Positions 1-5,710 of a stretch of DNA of 6,387 nucleotides are shown piece by piece (within the stretch, counting starts at the first letter, position 1; the number at the start of each line of letters is the position of its first letter). Source of the stretch: Lachnospiraceae bacterium UBA7027 (GTDB lineage Bacteria > Bacillota > Clostridia > Lachnospirales > Lachnospiraceae); NCBI GenBank assembly GCA_002494135.1, contig DLBG01000120.1, positions 1-6,387 of the forward strand. Reading direction: 5' to 3'. The notes under the pieces were generated by a model. That model saw only the letters and a program-made list of their open reading frames with translations. It was not told where the DNA came from and did not search any database. The position numbers were made by a program, and so were the translations under genes.

Positions 1-609
1 AATCTCGTTGTTTAACTGTCTGACACTTCCGGAGCAGAGATTTCGCGGATTCTTGTACTGCTCCGCGGGATCGGTAATGGATGCGTTGATTGCTTCGAAG
101 TCCTTATATCCGATTACGGCTTCCCCGCGCAGGATAAGTGTATCCGTATAGGCAATCCGAAGCGGCAGATTTAAAAACATTTTTGCGTTCGGTGTAATGA
201 TTTCTCCGACCTCTCCGTTTCCTCTGGTAACGGCTTTGGCCAGTTCTCCGCCTTCGTAGGTTAATACGATGGTTAAGCCGTCCAGTTTCCAGGAAAGCAG
301 ACCTTCCCTGTCTCCCAGCCAGTCTGCAAGTTCGTCACGGCTCTTGGTCTTTGCCAAAGAAAGCATGGGGGATGCGTGTCTTTCCTTCGGCAGATAATCC
401 ACCGCCTCATATCCTACATTTGTAGTAGGACTTCCGGAAAGCACTACTCCTGTCTTTTCTTCGAGTGCCACCAGTTCATCGTAGAGCGCATCGTATTCAA
501 AATTGCTCATGATTTCCTCGTCATCGGCATAATATGCCCTGGAGGCATTCTTTAAAAGTTTATGAAGTTCGAGCATTCTCGCCTGCTCTTCGGCCGTAAT
601 GTTTGCCAT
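1..609 (-). CDS. ligA: NAD+-dependent DNA ligase LigA, N-terminal part (3' end beyond window)
   Basis: LigA seals nicks in duplex DNA during replication and repair, using NAD+ to form an enzyme-AMP intermediate. The visible 203 codons cover domain Ia (about 15-50, with EYDALYDEL near 38-46) and most of the adenylation domain. Lys108 in KLDG is the expected AMP-accepting lysine. Other landmarks are SPMLSL (80-85), TRGNG (128-132), RGEAV (161-165) and PRNLCSGSVRQLN (188-200). The OB, zinc-finger, HhH and BRCT regions lie outside the window. The ATG at 609 has GGAG 8 nt upstream. The gene lies 78 nt below the rluF stop with no terminator between them, so read-through from rluF is likely; a lone TACAAT at 631-636 could be a weak promoter -10. 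Asn replaces the usual Asp both in the TRGDG-type motif and before EYD, marking a divergent LigA subtype. The family call is firm. Whether this is the only ligase of the cell cannot be seen here. Confidence 0.95.
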   Translation of the reverse strand, partial: MANITAEEQARMLELHKLLKNASRAYYADDEEIMSNFEYDALYDELVALEEKTGVVLSGSPTTNVGYEAVDYLPKERHASPMLSLAKTKSRDELADWLGDREGLLSWKLDGLTIVLTYEGGELAKAVTRGNGEVGEIITPNAKMFLNLPLRIAYTDTLILRGEAVIGYKDFEAINASITDPAEQYKNPRNLCSGSVRQLNNEI

Positions 610-687
610 GTTACTGTCTCCGGATTCTTTATTGTATGATTCTGTCGTATCTTTTGATGCATACCCGCCGTATCTTTGGCGAATGTC

Positions 688-1395
688 TTACCGTACGTTC
701 TGTCGCAAACTTCTTTCTTCCTCTGCCGATAGTTTACGATATTCGCCGGGCTGTAAATCTCCGAGAAGAATATTCATGACCCGGATCCTTTTTAATGTCA
801 CCACTTCGTTTCCGAGTTCTTTGCACATTCTGCGAATCTGGCGGTTTAACCCCTCCGTCAGTACAATATCGACGCTTCGTTTTCCGAGTTTTTTGATCTT
901 ACAAGGTTTGGTGCGCCGGTTTAAGTCTTTTAAAAAAACGCCTTTTGAGAACGCCTCCAAAAAATCTTTGGTAACATCTTTCTTTAACGTCACCACATAT
1001 TCCTTCTCGTGCTGCGCCCTGCCGTGCATCATGCGGCCGGCAAGCGCACCGTCGTCCGTCATGATCAAAAGCCCTTCCGAATCCTTATCGAGCCTCCCCG
1101 CGTAAGTTAAAGACCCGGCATCCGGGAAATAGCGTTCAAGCGTTATCCCGGCGTGTTCGTCCTTTCTTGTGGTCGTTACGCCGACGGGCTTGTAAAATGC
1201 ATAAAAGCGTTTCTTCTCAAGCGGCTTTACTTCTTTGCCGTCCACACAAACCGTATCCCGGTCCGTGACCTTTCTTCCGGCCGTGGCAGGTTCGCCGTTT
1301 ACGCTGACTCGCCCCGCCGCCACAAGTTCGTCCGCCTCTCTTCTCGAAGAGATTCCGCACAGATTTATGTATTTGTTGATTCGTACTTCTTCCAT
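688..1395 (-). CDS. rluF: 23S rRNA pseudouridine synthase, RluF type
   Basis: This enzyme isomerises a uridine in RNA to pseudouridine. E. coli RluF acts on 23S U2604 and can also act on tRNA-Tyr; the site in this organism is inferred. The 235-aa product has an N-terminal S4 RNA-binding domain (RINKYINLCGISSRREAD, residues 5-22). The catalytic motif GRLDKDSEGLL (100-110) has Asp103 as the likely nucleophile, followed by HEKEY (129-133) and GLNRQIRRMCKELG (182-195). The block TLKRIRVMNI (200-209) resembles RluF more than RluB or RsuA. E. coli RluF carries a long basic C-terminal tail that is absent here. The start is placed at 1395 because GAAAGGAAAG lies immediately upstream, whereas an in-frame ATG at 1416 follows a terminator T-run and has no Shine-Dalgarno. 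A short leader precedes it, and ligA follows downstream without a terminator. Confidence 0.93.
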   Translation of the reverse strand: MEEVRINKYINLCGISSRREADELVAAGRVSVNGEPATAGRKVTDRDTVCVDGKEVKPLEKKRFYAFYKPVGVTTTRKDEHAGITLERYFPDAGSLTYAGRLDKDSEGLLIMTDDGALAGRMMHGRAQHEKEYVVTLKKDVTKDFLEAFSKGVFLKDLNRRTKPCKIKKLGKRSVDIVLTEGLNRQIRRMCKELGNEVVTLKRIRVMNILLGDLQPGEYRKLSAEEERSLRQNVR

Positions 1396-1406
1396 TCTTT
1401 CCTTTC
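1396..1406 (-). promoter_or_regulatory. Ribosome binding site of rluF
   Basis: The purine-rich GAAAGGAAAGA directly precedes the ATG at 1395 and contains AAGGA. It decides the start in favour of 1395 over the in-frame ATG at 1416, whose upstream bases are the T-tract of a terminator. Confidence 0.7.
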
Positions 1407-1416
1407 GGTCGCGCAT

Positions 1417-1445
1417 AAAAAAAGGGCCTGCTCACAAGCCCTTTT
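1417..1445 (-). terminator. Intrinsic terminator of the SH3-domain gene
   Basis: On the minus strand AAAAGGGCTTG pairs with CAGGCCCTTTT around a TGAG loop. This gives an 11-bp stem with one T-G wobble, running into seven consecutive T residues. It lies about 55 nt after the stop codon of the SH3-domain gene. The flanking A/T arms make it weakly functional in the other direction too, but no plus-strand gene ends here. The promoter of rluF lies immediately before it, so an rluF transcript would begin inside this stem. Confidence 0.85.
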
Positions 1446-1474
1446 ATTATATCACAATTATGCCCGTTCCGCCA
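1446..1474 (-). promoter_or_regulatory. Extended -10 promoter for rluF
   Basis: A perfect TATAAT (1446-1451) is preceded by TG one base away (TGATATAAT), the extended -10 signature. The hexamer 17 bp upstream (TGGCGG, 1469-1474) is a poor -35, so activity would rest on the extended -10. The predicted transcription start is about 1439-1441, within the first GGG of the terminator hairpin. The start position is inferred from spacing. Confidence 0.6.
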
Positions 1475-1499
1475 CGGAATCACGCGGAAACTCTGCCTT

Positions 1500-2675
1500 T
1501 TATTCTACGTATTCGGATTTCACGTAAGCGGTCTGTCCGTTGTATTTTACCTTGGTCCAGCCGTCGCTTCCCTTCTCGACGAATTCAAGCTTTGTACCGG
1601 CTTCCACCATGGCGATGATTTTACCGTCCGTAGAAGCTTTTTCGCGGATGTTCACGCCCTCTTTTGCGGTAACGTATTTTGTTCCGGGATCGGAACCGGT
1701 TCCGTCATCCACAACCTTTAAATAGTCGGAACGGATATATCCGTCGCCGCCGTTATATTTGACATGGCTCCAGCCGTTTAACAGTTCCTCCACCCGTTCC
1801 AGCTTCGTACCGGGTCCTACCTGTCCTTTGATTTCTCCCTTTTCGGAAGCGGATGCTCTTACGTTGACCGTTGTGGTCGGTTCCACGAATACGGGACCGG
1901 TTACCTCCGGTTCGGAAGGCTCCTCGCTCGGCTCTTCGGAAGGCTGCTCCGTTGCCTTGATCTGTGCAAGGCGGACTGCCATTTCCTCATTTACCATATC
2001 GTCAAAGCCCTGCATGAAGGCTTTTAATTTCTCGTCGCCGTCAAGAATTTCGTTATAGGAAAGTGCCGTTGAATTGTATAAATCCTGCACTTCCTGTTTG
2101 GAGAAAGCCACATAGAAGTCTTTCATGACTTTGACGTCATTCTCCTTGCAGATTTTCGGATTGCCTGCCTCATCCGGACAGAAATAGAATCCGTATACGC
2201 CGGGAAGTTTTGCGTCATACCCCTTCATCTTCAGGTCATAATACACATGAACGTAATATGCGCCCTCCGCTTCCGCCTTCTGGGTATAGCAGACGATGTT
2301 GTCATATCGTTCGATATAATCGCTCATGACCTCGATTTTTGCCAGTTCGTTCTGATTGACGTTAAGCAGATATTTCTCAATCACGGAACCGTCATAAACC
2401 GCAAGTGCCCCGAAGTACTCTTCCATGACTTCGTTGACTTCCGGATGTGCGTTTTTCTCAAGCGCATAGTCTCTGCCGTCGGGAGAAAGCTCGACTTCTT
2501 CCTTGCCTTCTTTGGTCATGCGGAGTTTCTCATCCCTGATATCCGCCGCTTTAAAGACAATCAAAGCAACAGCCGCAACGATGATTGCGAAAACCAGAGT
2601 TGCGGTCAGGAAAAAGTGTTCGTCTACGAACGCTGCTATGTGCTCTTTTACGGATAACTTCTTTTCTTTCTTCAT
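1500..2675 (-). CDS. Membrane-anchored protein with two C-terminal bacterial SH3 domains
   Basis: The 391-aa protein has a short basic cytoplasmic start (MKKEKKLSVKE) and one hydrophobic segment (about 21-42) that acts as an uncleaved anchor or signal. A middle region (about 75-235) follows, whose pattern (VMEEYFGAL, YIERYDN, YYVHVYYDL) suggests an NTF2-like fold. Then come a PSEEPSEEPSE linker (245-256) and two SH3_3-type repeats (about 267-321 and 337-391). Each repeat carries a VN(V/I)R motif, a GTKLE turn and a GW..VKYNG core. Such SH3b domains commonly bind peptidoglycan or wall peptides, so a role at the extracellular face is inferred; no catalytic domain is seen. The ATG at 2675 lies only 6 nt after the tRNA-Arg gene and has no good Shine-Dalgarno. 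An in-frame ATG at 2708 would lie inside the tRNA and is rejected. The mRNA is probably the 3' part of the tRNA transcript and ends at the terminator at 1417-1445. The specific function is unknown. Confidence 0.88.
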   Translation of the reverse strand: MKKEKKLSVKEHIAAFVDEHFFLTATLVFAIIVAAVALIVFKAADIRDEKLRMTKEGKEEVELSPDGRDYALEKNAHPEVNEVMEEYFGALAVYDGSVIEKYLLNVNQNELAKIEVMSDYIERYDNIVCYTQKAEAEGAYYVHVYYDLKMKGYDAKLPGVYGFYFCPDEAGNPKICKENDVKVMKDFYVAFSKQEVQDLYNSTALSYNEILDGDEKLKAFMQGFDDMVNEEMAVRLAQIKATEQPSEEPSEEPSEPEVTGPVFVEPTTTVNVRASASEKGEIKGQVGPGTKLERVEELLNGWSHVKYNGGDGYIRSDYLKVVDDGTGSDPGTKYVTAKEGVNIREKASTDGKIIAMVEAGTKLEFVEKGSDGWTKVKYNGQTAYVKSEYVE

Positions 2676-2681
2676 GGTAAA

Positions 2682-2753
2682 TGCACTCGACAGGAATCGA
2701 ACCTGCATTAACGGCGTCGGAGGCCATCGTTCTATCCATTAGACTACGAGTGC
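2682..2753 (-). tRNA. tRNA-Arg (anticodon CCG)
   Basis: This is a 72-nt cloverleaf. The acceptor GCACTCG pairs with CGAGTGC (7 bp), followed by discriminator A. The D arm is GTCT-AATGGAT-AGAAC. The anticodon stem ATGGC/GCCGT encloses the loop CTCCGAC, giving anticodon CCG, which reads the arginine codon CGG. The T arm GCAGG-TTCGATT-CCTGT is canonical. CCA is not encoded, so it must be added after 3' trimming. The D stem has an odd C12-A23 opposition. A strong promoter lies about 37 nt upstream, and a protein gene starts 6 nt downstream. Confidence 0.95.
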
Positions 2754-2762
2754 CTGGTAATA

Positions 2763-2780
2763 TGTTACAAATTTATTACA
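2763..2780 (-). promoter_or_regulatory. Imperfect palindrome in the tRNA-Arg leader, possible operator
   Basis: The 18-bp minus-strand sequence TGTAATAAATTTGTAACA matches its own reverse complement at 14 positions, centred on AAATTT. It lies just downstream of the predicted transcription start. The AT-rich composition makes chance symmetry plausible, and I recognise no regulator consensus. Confidence 0.2.
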
Positions 2781-2789
2781 AGCTTTTTG

Positions 2790-2818
2790 ATTCTACCATA
2801 AACCCTATTCTTTGTAAA
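2790..2818 (-). promoter_or_regulatory. Promoter of tRNA-Arg and the SH3-domain gene
   Basis: The -35 is TTTACA (2813-2818), followed by an exact 17-bp spacer and the -10 TAGAAT (2790-2795). A TG one base upstream of the -10 gives the extended form TGGTAGAAT. The -35 lies within the last codons of the GH3 gene. The predicted start near 2783 gives a leader of about 30 nt before the mature tRNA. Confidence 0.75.
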
Positions 2819-4652
2819 GCAGTTTGTACCCCTGTTCATGCCAGCACTGCTCTGTTCCGATCTGATCCACGGAAGCGTACCAGGGGCTCGGAAGAGCACC
2901 TCTGAATTTGGCATCCTTACAAAGCACATTGGCAACACCCTGTCCCTCGGAACCGGGCAGATAACACATTACGATTGCGGACCAGTCTTTCTCATAATCG
3001 GAGATGATGACGTTTCTTCCGGCAACAATCAGGGTCACAACCGGCTTCTTTAATTTCTTTGCTTCTTCGATGGCACTTCCGTTTCCAGGCAGTCCCAATG
3101 CTCCGCAGAGGTCCAGATCTTCGGTATCTCCGTTCCACTCCGCATAGGCCTGTTCTCCGACACAAAGCAAAACAACGTCTGCTTCCCTGGCACGGGAAGA
3201 ATCCGTAATTACTTCGATATTATGCTTTGATGCAACCTGCTTTAATCCATCCAGAATCGTGGTAACTCCCGGGATGGATACCTCCGGACTTTCGTTCCAT
3301 TCCACGGTCCAGCCGCCGCACTGCACTCTGGCATTGTCCATGGCGGGTCCGAGAACATATACTTTACTGCCGTTCTTTAACGGAAGGACGTTTTTATCGT
3401 TCTTTACAAGCACGAGGCTTTCTTCCACCGCGCGCTCCGCAACGGCACGGTAATCCGCACTGCCCGTTTCCGTTGCCTTGGTTTTAATATTCTCCATGAA
3501 GGGATCTTCAATAATACCCGCTTCGAGTTTTACCCGGATAATCCTTCTGACCGCATCGTTGACACGCTCTTTCGGGATGTCTCCGTTCTTCACGGCTTTT
3601 ACAATATAATCCGCGCACTCCTCTGCCGTATCCACTTCCATTAACATATCAATCCCGGAATTGATGGCCTCTACAACCTGCTCGTAATAGGTTTTCTTCG
3701 AAGTATGCTGCACGGAGTTCCAGTCGCCGCAGACATATCCTTCAAAGCCCATTTCGTTCTTTAAGTACATAATGTATTTCTTATTCTCATGCATTTTAAG
3801 ACCGTTTAGGGAACTGTGGCTGACCATGATGGTCTGCACTCCGGCTTCAATCTGTGCACGGTAAACATCGAGAAGCGCCTCTATTTCTTCTTCGGAAAGT
3901 TCCGCATTGCCGCGGTCGATCAGAAAATCTCCCTCACCGGAGCCGAATTTTACATTGCCGTCTCCGAAGAAATGCTTCGGGCAGACAACCATGCCCTGAT
4001 CCAAAAGACCTTTCGAATAAGATACGCTTAAACTTTTGATAATCTCTAAATCGGAGCCGTAGGATTCGTAGGTTCTGCCCCATCTCGGATCGGTCGACTG
4101 TGCAACACAGGGCGCATAGTTCCAGAGCATATGGCAGAGTTTCGCTTCATCCGCGGTAATGGTACCGATACGATACATTAAATCGGGATCGTTTGCCGCA
4201 CCGAGTCCGATGTTATGAGGAAAAATCGTCGCACCCACGCAGTAGTTTACCCCGTGCACATCATCCTGACCGTAGATAAAAGGAACACCCGAGTCGGAAT
4301 TGACTGCCCGGTCCTGATAAACGGCAATTAAGTTTCTCCATCCTTCCGCATCCAGATGATCCACCTGGGATAAAATGCAGCCGAAATCACAGCGCTTCAT
4401 CGTAGGTTCATCCACGGAGCTAAGCTGCACCATAACCATCTGGTTGGCCTTTTGGCGAAGGCTTAGATTGGACACGATTTCTTCCGCCGTCATATCGGCG
4501 TATGCAAGATACTGCTGCCCCGCATCCGCTCCCGAGTTATACGGTACGTACGGTTCCACGTGCATGCGGCTGCAGCCGGTATTGCCGATTAACAATGCCA
4601 CGCTTAAAAAAGCTGCGATGATTTTCAGTTGGAATCTGTTCTTTGTTTTCAT
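2805..4652 (-). CDS. Glycoside hydrolase family 3 beta-glucosidase/exo-glucanase, probable lipoprotein
   Basis: GH3 retaining enzymes release glucose or related sugars from the non-reducing end of beta-glucans and oligosaccharides. The 615-aa product begins with a basic-hydrophobic signal (about 1-26) ending NTG-Cys27, a plausible but weak lipobox, so it is probably anchored outside the membrane. The (beta/alpha)8 domain carries DDVHGVNY, TIFPHNIGLGA, DPRWGRTYESYGSD and KHFFGDGN. The nucleophile is probably Asp310 in GYVCGDWNSV. The second domain contains VEESLVLVKND and VGEQAYAEWNGD, where Glu505 aligns with the acid/base of barley exo-glucanase ExoI. HSSLNGLKMH and the near-terminal WYASVDQI also resemble ExoI-type members more than BglX. 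Exact substrate is not predictable. ATG 4652 was chosen because the -10 box lies 7 nt upstream; ATG 4658 (two residues longer) is the alternative. Neither has a Shine-Dalgarno. No transporter or other carbohydrate gene lies beside it, and no terminator follows, so read-through into tRNA-Arg is possible. Confidence 0.93.
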   Translation of the reverse strand: MKTKNRFQLKIIAAFLSVALLIGNTGCSRMHVEPYVPYNSGADAGQQYLAYADMTAEEIVSNLSLRQKANQMVMVQLSSVDEPTMKRCDFGCILSQVDHLDAEGWRNLIAVYQDRAVNSDSGVPFIYGQDDVHGVNYCVGATIFPHNIGLGAANDPDLMYRIGTITADEAKLCHMLWNYAPCVAQSTDPRWGRTYESYGSDLEIIKSLSVSYSKGLLDQGMVVCPKHFFGDGNVKFGSGEGDFLIDRGNAELSEEEIEALLDVYRAQIEAGVQTIMVSHSSLNGLKMHENKKYIMYLKNEMGFEGYVCGDWNSVQHTSKKTYYEQVVEAINSGIDMLMEVDTAEECADYIVKAVKNGDIPKERVNDAVRRIIRVKLEAGIIEDPFMENIKTKATETGSADYRAVAERAVEESLVLVKNDKNVLPLKNGSKVYVLGPAMDNARVQCGGWTVEWNESPEVSIPGVTTILDGLKQVASKHNIEVITDSSRAREADVVLLCVGEQAYAEWNGDTEDLDLCGALGLPGNGSAIEEAKKLKKPVVTLIVAGRNVIISDYEKDWSAIVMCYLPGSEGQGVANVLCKDAKFRGALPSPWYASVDQIGTEQCWHEQGYKLLYKE

Positions 4653-4659
4653 GCACATT

Positions 4660-4688
4660 ATTATATCACAACTCCCCGGCAGTTTGAA
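4660..4688 (-). promoter_or_regulatory. Promoter of the GH3 gene, predicting a leaderless transcript
   Basis: An extended -10, TGATATAAT (hexamer 4660-4665), has a 17-bp spacer to TTCAAA (4683-4688, four of six bases matching TTGACA). Exactly 7 nt separate the -10 from the ATG at 4652, so transcription would start at or within a base of that ATG. The -35 lies in the loop of the upstream gene's 3' hairpin, so the two signals overlap. Confidence 0.65.
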
Positions 4689-4710
4689 AGTACTTCGCCC
4701 TGCCGGGGAA
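4672..4710 (-). terminator. GC-rich 3' hairpin after the DUF5688-type gene
   Basis: CCCCGGCAG (4700-4708) pairs perfectly with CTGCCGGGG (4674-4682), with a 17-nt loop. One A-T and one T-G pair extend it at the base. It begins 6 nt after the TAG stop. The bases that follow (GTTGTGATATAAT) are only moderately T-rich, so it is an imperfect intrinsic terminator and may act partly as an mRNA 3' stabiliser. Confidence 0.6.
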
Positions 4711-4715
4711 TACGG

Positions 4716-5669
4716 CTAAGCCGCCTTAAAGGCCTCGGATGCCAGGCACAGTTTCTCCTCGTCTTTTAAATAACAGTAAACCGAATCGGACAGCACTTCC
4801 ACGTCTTCCACCTGTGTTTCGTTTACTTCTTTTACCATCTCCTGCAAAGCTTCCCAGGTAATTCCGTCCTTTTTCGGAACCAGAATGACTTCATGTACGG
4901 AACTCGGCAGAATAAATAGATCCGCTCCGGTCTTTCCGGCAAAATTTTTTAAGACATCATCGTACAGAATGGCTGCCGCACCGAAAATCTTCGTCCGGTT
5001 TGAGAGGACATACATTCCGAATTCCTCTTCTTCCTCTTCGAAAACCTCTCCGATTCCTCTGGCACTTAAAAGCTCCGTCAAAACCTCCGTAATCGATTTT
5101 AACTCCGGTGTAAGTACCTTCGGCGTATTTTCCTTTGCCGCCTCATATAACTCATCCTCGGTAATTCCCCAGCTTTCCAGGTGGTTGTTATAAATCAGGA
5201 TCGTTGCGTTCTCCATATCCTTATTCTCAAGAAGGTAATAAAATACGACGGTCATGTCCATTAAATCCCTGTGCGGAATACTCTTTAACAGTTCTTCGTT
5301 CTTTTCTTTGTTGATTAACTTATAGACAATCCTTCCTTTCGCCCTTTCATAGTCGAGGAAATCCCGGATATCGAAAAACTTCTCCCTGCTTCCCATACGA
5401 AAAATATCCACGATCCGGTCTACGATTTCCACCCACTCCATTCCGTTTAAGTAGGCTTCGTAATAACTTTCAAGATATACGGTCGGCGAGATTCCGTCAC
5501 CTTCGGTATTAAAACTCATGCCCTTTAAAACAACGCCGTTGTTCTTTCTGACGTCATTGATTCTCACCTCAATCTTTTCGTCGAGCTTTCTTTGAACCTT
5601 TTCGGCCAGAACTCCCTGAAATTCGTCATAGGTCAGTTTGTTTAAAGTTACGTTCATAGTGTTTTCCAT
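4716..5669 (-). CDS. DUF5688-type protein of unknown function
   Basis: This 317-aa protein has no signal peptide or membrane segment, so it should be cytoplasmic. The overall pattern resembles the DUF5688 family, which to my knowledge is common in Lachnospiraceae and has no assigned function. The N-terminal start MNVTLNKLTYDEF leads into a helical region. A short helix-rich stretch around YYEAYLNGMEWVEIVDRIV (70-88) follows, then a core near 99-163, an acidic run of six Glu (211-216), and a C-terminal beta-rich part containing NRTKIFGAAAILYDDVL (224-240) and FILPSSVHEVILVP (252-265). No catalytic motif is recognisable. The ATG at 5669 has AAAGGA about 8 nt upstream; an in-frame ATG at 5657 is less well placed. 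Three TCTA repeats (5696-5708) lie just before the ribosome binding site. The leader includes the structured element at 5711-5841, and I see no convincing promoter close to the gene. Confidence 0.85.
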   Translation of the reverse strand: MENTMNVTLNKLTYDEFQGVLAEKVQRKLDEKIEVRINDVRKNNGVVLKGMSFNTEGDGISPTVYLESYYEAYLNGMEWVEIVDRIVDIFRMGSREKFFDIRDFLDYERAKGRIVYKLINKEKNEELLKSIPHRDLMDMTVVFYYLLENKDMENATILIYNNHLESWGITEDELYEAAKENTPKVLTPELKSITEVLTELLSARGIGEVFEEEEEEFGMYVLSNRTKIFGAAAILYDDVLKNFAGKTGADLFILPSSVHEVILVPKKDGITWEALQEMVKEVNETQVEDVEVLSDSVYCYLKDEEKLCLASEAFKAA

Positions 5670-5710
5670 AGTGATGTTCCTTTCTGAATTGAAAAATAGA
5701 TAGATAGAAT

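Noticed and set aside
1396..1416. Longer RluF start at ATG 1416
   Set aside because: Its upstream bases are the T-run of an intrinsic terminator and there is no Shine-Dalgarno, whereas the ATG at 1395 has a purine-rich site directly in front and begins at the usual S4-domain position.
1908..1943. Short tandem repeat that might be taken for an array
   Set aside because: It encodes the PSEEPSEEPSE linker in frame, a normal low-complexity spacer before SH3 domains, and is far too short and regular for CRISPR.
599..2058. Several plus-strand open frames of 61 to 168 codons antisense to rluF and the SH3-domain gene
   Set aside because: They lie opposite well-identified genes, have no recognisable domains or convincing ribosome binding sites, and read as Ser/Phe-rich shadows of minus-strand coding.
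2676..2708. In-frame ATG at 2708 extending the SH3-domain protein by 11 residues
   Set aside because: This extension would be encoded by the T arm and acceptor stem of tRNA-Arg. The ATG at 2675 starts just before a classic basic N-terminus and membrane segment.
2757..2779. GTAATA/TATTAC inverted repeat as a terminator for the GH3 gene
   Set aside because: The stem is six A/T-rich pairs with an 11-nt loop and no T-tract. It lies downstream of the tRNA promoter, where a terminator would block the tRNA.
5670..5710. A promoter directly upstream of the DUF5688-type gene
   Set aside because: The TATCTA-like hexamers come from a TCTA tandem repeat and no acceptable -35 lies 16-18 bp upstream, so no call is made.
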